From positions 1 to 24,971 of the forward strand of contig JADHUQ010000009.1 in assembly GCA_016784425.1 (NCBI GenBank): a DNA stretch of 24,971 nt, read 5' to 3'. Origin of the DNA: Candidatus Delongbacteria bacterium. GTDB taxonomy: Bacteria; CAIWAD01; BS150m-G50. A program made the translations under genes and the position numbers. Of the stretch, positions 7,484 through 14,674 are shown in pieces (within the stretch, counting starts at the first letter, position 1; the number at the start of each line of letters is the position of its first letter). Under the pieces are notes generated by a model. It was not told the DNA's origin, did no database searches, and was given only the letters and a program-made list of their open reading frames with translations.

Positions 7484-8008
7484 ATGAAAAAGAGAACATT
7501 GACAGTGAGTGGACTGCTGCTGTGCGTTATGATTGCTTTTGCCGGGCCGGGTCGCGGTGGTCCGATGACCACCCAGGGGGGTGGAATGCAGATGCGGGGT
7601 ATTGACTCAGGGATGATACTGCACCTGCTTGATAACGAGGATCTGAACCTCAGCGATCAACAGCAACAGCAGATTACCGAGATTGTTGAAACGGAAGCAC
7701 TCCGGGATATCGATCATCGCGCTGACATGGAAAAACTCCAGTTGAGGATGCAATCACTGCAGATGGCGAAAGAGACCGACATCACTGCGATGGAGCAGAT
7801 GATTGACGATATCAGTGCCGCTCGCGCCGAAGCGATGAAACGGCACCTTCGTACACGCATCAGCATTCAGGAGCTGCTTGATGATGAGCAAAGGGAGCTG
7901 ATGCAGAAAATGATGCGCAAACAAGGCCGTCATCGGGATGGTCCTCCCGGTCCACCCGACAGTCAGTTTGGACCTGGACAGCGTGGTATGATGAAACACA
8001 AGCGCTGA
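7484..8008 (+). CDS. Spy/CpxP/ZraP-like periplasmic stress protein
   Basis: A 174-residue small exported protein. Residues 1-20 form a signal peptide (ending IAFA), followed by a Gly/Met-rich stretch and a helical, charged core. It contains two copies of the LTxxQ-type signature of the Spy/CpxP/ZraP family, LSDQQ in 'LNLSDQQQQQI' and LLDDEQRELMQ near the C-terminus, and ends in a Met/His/Gly/Pro-rich tail (residues ~145-174) that could bind metal. Family members are periplasmic chaperones or metal-stress proteins. The ATG at 7484 follows GGGAGAG with good spacing; the frame is open further upstream but lacks a start with a ribosome site and would bury the signal peptide. A sigma-54 promoter lies 77-91 bp upstream of the start. 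The family call rests on short motifs and could be wrong in detail. Confidence 0.8.
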   Translation: MKKRTLTVSGLLLCVMIAFAGPGRGGPMTTQGGGMQMRGIDSGMILHLLDNEDLNLSDQQQQQITEIVETEALRDIDHRADMEKLQLRMQSLQMAKETDITAMEQMIDDISAARAEAMKRHLRTRISIQELLDDEQRELMQKMMRKQGRHRDGPPGPPDSQFGPGQRGMMKHKR

Positions 8009-8166
8009 AATCTTCCAACCGTAAAAGGGAAGCTCTGGTAATAATTGTCACCCTGTTTCGCTTCTGCGGATAGAGCAAGCAGCCAGCTGCAGCACCGAAG
8101 TTTCATAAGCGAAGACCACAGGCGATTATGGAACTCCGAGATAGAACGAGCAGCGATTATGAAAAG

Positions 8167-8189
8167 GGGGCGGACTCATGGTTCGCCCC
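8167..8189. terminator. bidirectional intrinsic terminator between convergent genes
   Basis: A 9-bp GC-rich stem, GGGGCGGAC / GTTCGCCCC (one G-T pair), closes a five-base loop TCATG. It sits between the convergent Spy-like gene and the prenyltransferase gene. Read on the minus strand it is followed by CTTTTC, 38 nt after the prenyltransferase stop; on the plus strand it is followed by TTGTGCTTGT. It is a better terminator for the minus-strand gene. Confidence 0.7.
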
Positions 8190-8226
8190 TTGTGCTTGTC
8201 CAGTCAGCGGTGATTCCCCTTTCCGG

Positions 8227-9087
8227 TCAAATCCCCAGACCCAGAATGGCAACCGCCGAAGCCAGCCAGAGCAGTACCCCGGTAAAGAGAGGCCCGTCGC
8301 GATACAGCAGTTCCACCGGCGAATCGACCTCGGTTTGTAGGCGGGTAATGTAAAGATACCGGAAAACGGTGTAGAGTACGATCGGTACTGTCACTACGAA
8401 CCAGTCGCTGTTGATCCGCACATAAGTATAGAGCACATAAACTACCAGCAGCATCGGGGTCAGCACCAGCTCCAGATCGCGCAGAAAGGGGATGGTGTAA
8501 ACCGAATCGGTGTGGAGCGGGTGCTCCTCGCCCGCCACCCGTAACGCCATCTCCCGTTTGGTGACAACGATCAACAGGGTAAGGAAATAGGTGGCGGTGA
8601 TCAACCAGGGGGAGATGTAGATTCCCAGTGGCCAGGCGCCCGCCACCTCCCGCAGCACAAACCCGGTAGAAACCAGCAGCAGATCCAGGAAAGCCACCCG
8701 CTTGAGCCAGCGACTGTAAAGCAGGTTGAGCAGGGCATAGGTAGCGAGCACCACGCCCAACCGCCATCCCACCAGAAAACCAGCCCCCAGAGCCACAATC
8801 AATACCAGAAAACCGGTCCAGCCAGCCAGTGTGCTGCCGATGGCTCCCGCCGCCAGTGGACGCATTTTTTTGAGTGGGTGCAGCCGGTCCTCTTCCAGGT
8901 CGAGAATATCGTTGAAGATATAGATTGCCCCCGCCGTGAGTGAGAAGAGTAGAAAAACCAGCAGCAACTGCCACAGCTCCTGCGGCGTGCCGAAACGGCG
9001 GGCAAACAGCCAGGGTATGAACACAAAAAGATTCTTGATAAGATGGGCCGGTCGCAACAGCCGCACCAGTTGAACCAGGATGCTCAT
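8227..9087 (-). CDS. UbiA-family prenyltransferase, decaprenyl-phosphate phosphoribosyltransferase type
   Basis: A 286-residue polytopic membrane protein with about eight or nine hydrophobic segments. The first Asp-rich motif reads NDILDLEEDRLHPLKKMRPL, with the 'H-P-x-K-x-x-RP' extension characteristic of the DPPR-synthase subgroup of UbiA enzymes (transfer of phosphoribosyl to polyprenyl phosphate) rather than of quinone or heme prenyltransferases. A second conserved region (DSVYTIPFLRDLELVLTPML) follows in the C-terminal half. The ATG at 9087 (MSIL) is chosen because GGTGGAG lies just upstream; the GTG at 9099 overlaps that ribosome site. No arabinofuranose epimerase gene (DprE1/E2) is adjacent, so the end product is unknown. 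It ends near a shared terminator. Confidence 0.88.
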   Translation of the reverse strand: MSILVQLVRLLRPAHLIKNLFVFIPWLFARRFGTPQELWQLLLVFLLFSLTAGAIYIFNDILDLEEDRLHPLKKMRPLAAGAIGSTLAGWTGFLVLIVALGAGFLVGWRLGVVLATYALLNLLYSRWLKRVAFLDLLLVSTGFVLREVAGAWPLGIYISPWLITATYFLTLLIVVTKREMALRVAGEEHPLHTDSVYTIPFLRDLELVLTPMLLVVYVLYTYVRINSDWFVVTVPIVLYTVFRYLYITRLQTEVDSPVELLYRDGPLFTGVLLWLASAVAILGLGI

Positions 9088-9226
9088 GTTATTCTCCACC
9101 GGTATTCCTCAAAAAGAGGATTTCCTTTTCCAGCTGTGGGCGCTATCATATGCTTGCTGAAGCAGAGCTTCCTTTCGCAGGAAAATTTCAGAAACCGAAT
9201 CAGTAGTTGAGCGCTTCAGCCTGGCG

Positions 9227-9243
9227 GTTTTGTCATACAAAAC
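9227..9243. promoter_or_regulatory. operator-like perfect palindrome upstream of spmA
   Basis: GTTTTGT-CAT-ACAAAAC is a perfect 7-bp inverted repeat with a 3-bp spacer, 74 bp before the spmA start in the divergent intergenic region (9088-9316) between the prenyltransferase and spmA. It could be a regulator site or only a small hairpin; no regulator is identified. I see no convincing -35/-10 pair around it. Confidence 0.35.
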
Positions 9244-9316
9244 GGCAGCCCGATTCTCCGGCACTCTTCAGCAGACAGGATACAGCCTGAACGACAATAA
9301 TACAACCGGGTAAAAA

Positions 9317-9940
9317 ATGCTGAATTACATCTGGATGGGTTTGATGGCGATCGCCGTGATCGTCGGCGCTTTCACCGGGCGGCTGCCGGAGGTGACGGAA
9401 GCGGCTTTTAACATGGCCGCACTGGGTGTTACCATTGCGCTGGATCTGATCGGGATCATGGCGCTCTGGTTAGGAATGATGCGGCTGGCGGAAAAGGCTG
9501 GAGTAATCCGCTGGCTGGCCTGGTTGATCCGACCGATCATGAAACGCCTCTTCCCGGAGATCCCCTCTGACCATCCCGCCATCGGCTCGATGCTGATGAA
9601 TATCAGCGCCAGCTGGCTGGGGCTCGGTAACGCCGCCACCCCGCTCGGGTTAAAAGCGATGGAGGAGTTGCAGGAGCTCAACCCGGAAAAAGAGACCGCC
9701 AGTAATTCACAGGTGCTGTTTCTGGCGATCAACACCGCCAGTATCACCCTGGTGCCGACCACAATTATCGCTGTACGAATCGCCGCCGGTTCGGCCGCGC
9801 CGCTGGAGATCATCGGCACCACCATTTTCGCTTCCGGCTGCGCCACAGTCGTAGCCATCCTTGCCGCCAAACTGTACGCGCGACTGCCCTGGTTTCGTGC
9901 GCGTCAGCTGGGGGAGGAGGTGAATAATGGAGCTGCTTAA
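9317..9940 (+). CDS. spmA: SpmA-like membrane protein (nucleoside-recognition/Gate domain)
   Basis: A 207-residue membrane protein with a Gate (nucleoside recognition) domain. The family signature regions are visible: 'MLMNISASWLGLGNAATPLG' and 'FLAINTASITLVPTTIIA' each follow the SpmA pattern, with four or five membrane segments. In Bacillus SpmA and SpmB affect spore core dehydration, but the pair is also widespread in bacteria that do not sporulate, where the role is unknown. The ribosome site is weak (CCGGG, then A-rich). It overlaps spmB by 14 nt and is therefore co-translated with it. The product presumably acts with SpmB as a heteromeric membrane complex. Confidence 0.92.
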   Translation: MLNYIWMGLMAIAVIVGAFTGRLPEVTEAAFNMAALGVTIALDLIGIMALWLGMMRLAEKAGVIRWLAWLIRPIMKRLFPEIPSDHPAIGSMLMNISASWLGLGNAATPLGLKAMEELQELNPEKETASNSQVLFLAINTASITLVPTTIIAVRIAAGSAAPLEIIGTTIFASGCATVVAILAAKLYARLPWFRARQLGEEVNNGAA

Positions 9941-10469
9941 AAACGTCATCCAGTCGATTTCGGTATATGCTATTCCGTTGTTCTTCCTGCTGGTTCCGAT
10001 CCTGGCGATCGTCAAACGGGTCAAAGTCTACGAGGAGTTTGTCGAGGGGGCCAAGGACGGGTTCAAAGTGGCGATCCGCATCATTCCCTATCTGGTGGCG
10101 ATCCTGGTGGCGATCGGTATGTTCCGCGCGTCGGGCGCATTGGAGCTGCTCACCGGCTGGATTGCGCCGTTAACCGACCTGATCGGACTGCCTGCCGAAG
10201 CGCTACCTGCAGCTATGATGCGCCCACTTTCCGGGAGCGGTACCCTGGGGCTGGTTACAGAGCTGATGAATCAGCATGGCGCCGATTCCTTCATCGGTCG
10301 CTTTGCCTCTACCATCTATGGATCTACTGAGACTACTTTCTATGTACTGGCGGTCTATTTCGGTTCGGTGGGGATCAAACGGACGCGGCACGCCATCGCG
10401 GCAGGATTGACCGCTGATCTGGCCGGTATTCTGGCGGCGCTGTTTATCTGCAGGGTAATGTTCGGATAG
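9927..10469 (+). CDS. spmB: SpmB-like membrane protein (nucleoside-recognition/Gate domain)
   Basis: A 180-residue membrane protein with about five hydrophobic segments and the SpmB signature 'MMRPLSGSGTLGL' followed by 'FASTIYGSTETTFYVLAVYFGSVG' in shortened form (F-A-S-T-I-Y-G-S-T-E-T-T-F-Y). The start ATG at 9927 lies inside spmA and is preceded by a very strong ribosome site (GGGGGAGGAGGTGA), so it is translated at least as well as spmA. Paired with spmA in the usual order. There are no sporulation genes nearby and the organism is otherwise diderm, so a spore role is unlikely here. Confidence 0.92.
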   Translation: MELLKNVIQSISVYAIPLFFLLVPILAIVKRVKVYEEFVEGAKDGFKVAIRIIPYLVAILVAIGMFRASGALELLTGWIAPLTDLIGLPAEALPAAMMRPLSGSGTLGLVTELMNQHGADSFIGRFASTIYGSTETTFYVLAVYFGSVGIKRTRHAIAAGLTADLAGILAALFICRVMFG

Positions 10470-10652
10470 ACTTTTTTTGTGGAGCCGATGGTCAGACAAA
10501 AACCGGACACAGCTGATATACTCCTTTGCTAAGCGGCCGGGGAGATGTAAATCTGTGACAGCCACGCAAGCGCTCCCCTTCCGGTAGCTGCTCCTGGCCC
10601 TGGTCGACGACATTCGTGAGTTTTCAATACGGTCCATTCATGGGAGGCTATT

Positions 10653-12938
10653 ATGAAGAGTACAGCAGCAATTTTTCTTTCCCTGCTGATTTCAGGCCAG
10701 CTTGCATTTGCGGTTTCCAATATAGATCTGCTGGCGGAGCCGAAGTCAGCCGACACTCGAGCCGCCAAAGTCATTAACCCCGATGCCCAACTGCCGGTTG
10801 GTGAAACTGCTTTCAGTCACCAGCGCTGGGATTATGAAAACTACGACTACTGGCAGCTCGGCACCACCTGGTACGAGTACCAGCAGAGTGGCTCCCAGGG
10901 CAAGCAGATAGTCATCGGTGATGACGGAATGATCCACTTTACCTGGATGAAGGGATTCAACACCGGCGCCACCGAGCGACACTCCGTTTACGCCTGCTTT
11001 GATGGATCGGTCCAGGGGGGTAACTCCGTCGACAATACCGGCCGTTCCGGTTACAACACCATTGATGTGTTGAATGAGAATGCTGTCTACGCCAATGCCG
11101 CAGTTGTTGCCTTTCATCAGCAACCGGAGGCGAATTTTGTCACGGCGCTGGCCCCGGATTTTGGTCCCTGCTGGCAGGCTTTCCTGCCGTTCAACCATCC
11201 TTCAGTTCAGGATTGGGCCGAAAATCAACCGATCTGGCCGCACCTCACGATTGACGCCAACAACAAGGCGCATGTATTGTCAACCCGCCAGGACCCGTCC
11301 AACCAGTCCTTTTACGACGCCACCACCGACTTCACCACCTGGGAGATACCGGCCTGGCACCAGATGGCCTCATACAGCAACGCAATTTCCTCGACCCCGG
11401 TAAGTTCCGAGTTCGATTCACGGGTGGCGCTTCTGACGCTCAATTACCTGCCGGTCCACCCGAACGATGACGGTTTGATCTTCTCCCAGTCGATCAACGA
11501 TGTCTGGGTTACCCTGTCCGCTGATGGCTCTTTCACAGACTTCAGCTATGTCAACGTCACCGACCTGCTGGAGGAAGAAACAACCAGCCATCCCCTGCCT
11601 GGTTCGGTCTACGCCTACTGCCAGATTGACGGTGTCTTTGACGCTGACGGCAATCTGCATCTCGTCTACAACACCCGCGCTTTCTGGGCGGAGTACACCC
11701 TGCTTGACGGCCAGATAGCCGACGAAACCTATTTCGAGCGCTGGAGCCAGGATGGTCAGATCTGGCATGTGCTGATCAACGCTGATGGAGAGGTGGGGGA
11801 GTTCAGCCATGTCGCCGGCTATGTCGGATCGAATAATGAAGATCCCGCTGAATGGTCGAACTATTTCGAATCAAACCCCGGCGCCTGGGGCTCCTCTATC
11901 GACAATCCTTCGCTGGCTATCGATCCGGCCGACGGCGCGCTCTACTGTATGTTCCGTAACTTCACCAACCTGCCCGACACTTCCGCCGCCAGTTTTGCCA
12001 ACGCCGATGTCTACCTGATCTCCTCCTGTGACGGCGGCTCCACCTGGGGAGAAGCGGTTAATATCACCGATTCCCAGACCCCCGCCTGCGCTGCCGGTGA
12101 CTGTGCTTCTGAAGCGTGGGGCACCCTGGCCGAGGTTGTCGACGGTGAGGGTCTGCTGCATATGGAATTTGTGGAAGATCTTGATGCCGGCGGTATTCCG
12201 CACGAGGAGGGAAGCTGGACCGACAACCCGGTCTGGTACATGCAGGTTCCGGTGACGGCCGTCCCCTGTGGAGACGCCTGGGATCTGGCCCCCCGCGCCA
12301 CCCGCTTGACCGACACCGCCTGGAACTGGGCCGCCCTGGAAGACGGCACCTATGTGATTGAGGATTACATGCGGGTGTTGAATGAGAGCCGCACACCGGT
12401 TACTGTGAACAGTATCGAAATTCTCTACAGCGGCACCCAACCGGGCATCGAACTTACCGGTGACATTCCGGGTGAGATAGCACCTTATGACTACTTTGAA
12501 TACAGCTATCGCTGGACCGCCCTGATCGCCGACAGCGAGTATGACGCGGTGGTCCGTTTCAACACCAGCGGTGGCACCTGCGACTTCACACTGGCCAACC
12601 GTAACGACCTGGACCTGGGAACAGCCGACAGCTTTGTTTTGTGGGAAACCGTTGGGGAAAGCAACGCGGTCCCGGTTTCCGTCGAGCTGTCACAGAATTA
12701 CCCCAATCCCTTCAACCCATCCACAACAATTGAATACAGTCTGGCGGCTCCCTGTGAAGTTACACTTACTGTCTTCAATCTGCTGGGGGAGCAGGTGACT
12801 GTTCTGGTTGACGGCCCCCGCGCGACTGGAACCCACAGGGTCAACTTCGACGCCGGCGATCTTACCAGTGGGATGTACCTCTATCGTTTAAACACCGGCA
12901 CCCATGCCGTTACACACAAGATGGTACTGGTGCGATGA
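10653..12938 (+). CDS. secreted protein with BNR/propeller-like repeats and type IX secretion C-terminal sorting domain
   Basis: A 761-residue exported protein of unknown specific function. It has a signal peptide (1-20, ending LAFA), a long body with propeller-like strands (DDGMIHFTWM, DADGNLHLVYNTRA, DGEGLLHMEF) and an Asp-box (SCDGGSTWGEAVNIT) as in sialidase/BNR-repeat proteins, then a beta-sandwich stretch (~560-670). The last ~80 residues are a type A T9SS sorting domain: NYPNPFNPSTTIEYSL, then VFNLLGEQVTVL, then LTSGMYLYRL and MVLVR. The ATG follows GGGAGG with good spacing. It would cross the inner membrane by Sec and the outer membrane by T9SS, with the C-terminal domain then removed or anchored. 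I cannot see catalytic residues that would name an enzyme. Not in an operon: the 183-nt leader region contains a possible stem (GGGGAG/CTCCCC). Confidence 0.9.
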   Translation: MKSTAAIFLSLLISGQLAFAVSNIDLLAEPKSADTRAAKVINPDAQLPVGETAFSHQRWDYENYDYWQLGTTWYEYQQSGSQGKQIVIGDDGMIHFTWMKGFNTGATERHSVYACFDGSVQGGNSVDNTGRSGYNTIDVLNENAVYANAAVVAFHQQPEANFVTALAPDFGPCWQAFLPFNHPSVQDWAENQPIWPHLTIDANNKAHVLSTRQDPSNQSFYDATTDFTTWEIPAWHQMASYSNAISSTPVSSEFDSRVALLTLNYLPVHPNDDGLIFSQSINDVWVTLSADGSFTDFSYVNVTDLLEEETTSHPLPGSVYAYCQIDGVFDADGNLHLVYNTRAFWAEYTLLDGQIADETYFERWSQDGQIWHVLINADGEVGEFSHVAGYVGSNNEDPAEWSNYFESNPGAWGSSIDNPSLAIDPADGALYCMFRNFTNLPDTSAASFANADVYLISSCDGGSTWGEAVNITDSQTPACAAGDCASEAWGTLAEVVDGEGLLHMEFVEDLDAGGIPHEEGSWTDNPVWYMQVPVTAVPCGDAWDLAPRATRLTDTAWNWAALEDGTYVIEDYMRVLNESRTPVTVNSIEILYSGTQPGIELTGDIPGEIAPYDYFEYSYRWTALIADSEYDAVVRFNTSGGTCDFTLANRNDLDLGTADSFVLWETVGESNAVPVSVELSQNYPNPFNPSTTIEYSLAAPCEVTLTVFNLLGEQVTVLVDGPRATGTHRVNFDAGDLTSGMYLYRLNTGTHAVTHKMVLVR

Positions 12939-12964
12939 GGTAGGCACCCCCTGCGACGTCGCGA

Positions 12965-14674
12965 TCAATGCCGTGCGAACAGCCGGCGGTAATTCTTAAA
13001 CTCCACGAGCAACTGCTCGTGGGTACCCTCGTGCAGAATTGCCCCCTGCTCCAGCCAGATAACCCGGTCGGAAACACGGGCGGTAGCCTCACGATGAGTG
13101 GCAACCAGCACGGTTGCATCCGGCAGCATCGCCTTTAATCGCTGCCAGAAGAGACCCTCCGTTGCCGCATCGAGTGAAGCGGTTACATCGTCCAGCACCA
13201 GGAAGGGGGGGCGTCCAGCCAACGCCCGGGCCAGCGCCACCCGCGCCCGTTGACCACCGGAAAGCCCGACACCACCCTGGTGAATCTCCTTGTCTAAGGG
13301 AAACTCGTCATCCGCCACCGCAGTGTAGAGTGCCGCCTCGGCATCTGTGGAGCTGATCCCCTCCCGGTCCAGAGTAACATTCACCAGCACCGAACCGGTA
13401 AACAGCAGAGATTCCTGCGGGACAAATCCAACCAGACTGGCGCGCGCCTCCGCCCCAAAGGCGACGATCGGAATCTCGCCCAGCTGAACCTGGCCACTGT
13501 CCGGCGGCAGAATACCGGCCGCCAGATGGAGCAGGGTGGATTTGCCACACCCGACCGGTCCGACCAGCGCCACCGTTTCCTGTGGCTTGATGGTCAGTGA
13601 AACCGCATCCGCCGCCACCGTCACCATCTCCTGTTCCTGAAAACTGAAACTGACGTTCTGCAATACAAGTGCCGCACCGGCGGGAGCATCGGTTTTATCA
13701 CCCCACACCGGTGGCGTCCCGGACTCCATTTCCACCAGCCGGTCGACGGAAGCCTCCGCCAGTTTGGTGGAGACAAAGAACCAGCTCAGGGTCCAGATGG
13801 TCTCCGCCAGGCCGGAGAGGTAGGCGTAGAAGGCGTAGAAGTCACCCAGCGACATCCTGTCCTTGATGACGAACCAGCCACCGACGAAGATAACGACCAG
13901 CACCCCCACCTGGTTGAGGAAATTGCTGAGACTCTCCAGCAGCGAACGGAGATAAACCACCCGCTCCTCCGCCGTCACCCGTCGTTTCAACGCTTTCTTC
14001 AGAAGGCGATACTGGGCCTGTTCGGCCGCATAACCGATGACGATCCGAATACCGCTGAAGGCAGACTCCAGCACATCGACCGTCTTACTGGTGGCACGCT
14101 GGCGCTCGCTGTACGCCTGCTCCTGAATATGTTCGGTACGGGCCATCACCCAGACGATAAACGGCAACGGTAACACCGCCAGCAGGGTGAGCTGCCAGTT
14201 CAGTGTCAACATCAGTCCGACAGAGAAGAGCAGGGTAAATCCAGCTTCGACCGGACGCATCACACCGGAACAGGCATACCAGGAGATTTTCAGTTCGGCG
14301 TCGATATCGTCGGTCAACCGGGTGATCAGATCGCCGGAGCGGAAGCGGTTGAAGAACTTGTGATCGAAGGTGAGGATCTTACCGAAGAGATTGAGCCGGA
14401 TATCCATCGCCAGCATGGTGTTTTGCAGATAACGCAGGGCGGGCAGCATCCACTGCGACAACTCCCTTACCAGCCCGATACCCAGAATAGCCAGCACCCA
14501 GAAACGGGCTGATTGCGGATCAGGATCAACCTCAAGTGCGTCAATGACAAACTTGAAGACGAAGGGATAGAGGGTGCGGGTGGCAATACCGACCAGGGTG
14601 ATCAGCACCACCAGGGACAAGCCGCGGGCCCGATGTTTCCAATAGGGCAGGAACCAGGCGAAGACTTTTCTCAT
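12965..14674 (-). CDS. ABC exporter half-transporter with degenerate catalytic site (MdlA/TM287-like)
   Basis: A 569-residue half-transporter: six-helix type I exporter membrane domain (~15-315) followed by a nucleotide-binding domain. Walker A is GPVGCGKST, the signature is the canonical LSGGQ, Walker B is FLVLDDVTASLD and the switch histidine is in VATHREA. The residue after the Walker B Asp is Asp rather than the catalytic Glu, as in the asymmetric partner of heterodimeric exporters. The start overlaps the stop of the upstream partner gene by 4 nt (ATGA), so they are co-translated and very likely form one complex. Substrate unknown: lipids, peptides or drugs are all possible for this family. 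It ends 26 nt from the convergent T9SS cargo gene, with no clear terminator between. Confidence 0.92.
   Translation of the reverse strand: MRKVFAWFLPYWKHRARGLSLVVLITLVGIATRTLYPFVFKFVIDALEVDPDPQSARFWVLAILGIGLVRELSQWMLPALRYLQNTMLAMDIRLNLFGKILTFDHKFFNRFRSGDLITRLTDDIDAELKISWYACSGVMRPVEAGFTLLFSVGLMLTLNWQLTLLAVLPLPFIVWVMARTEHIQEQAYSERQRATSKTVDVLESAFSGIRIVIGYAAEQAQYRLLKKALKRRVTAEERVVYLRSLLESLSNFLNQVGVLVVIFVGGWFVIKDRMSLGDFYAFYAYLSGLAETIWTLSWFFVSTKLAEASVDRLVEMESGTPPVWGDKTDAPAGAALVLQNVSFSFQEQEMVTVAADAVSLTIKPQETVALVGPVGCGKSTLLHLAAGILPPDSGQVQLGEIPIVAFGAEARASLVGFVPQESLLFTGSVLVNVTLDREGISSTDAEAALYTAVADDEFPLDKEIHQGGVGLSGGQRARVALARALAGRPPFLVLDDVTASLDAATEGLFWQRLKAMLPDATVLVATHREATARVSDRVIWLEQGAILHEGTHEQLLVEFKNYRRLFARH

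Noticed and set aside
10530..10620. c-di-GMP riboswitch upstream of the first T9SS cargo gene (CACGCAAGCG ... TTCCGGTAGC)
   Set aside because: The two short matches are there, but the first conserved stretch (ACAGGGCAAACC type) and the tetraloop/receptor are missing, and the segment is too short for the full fold.
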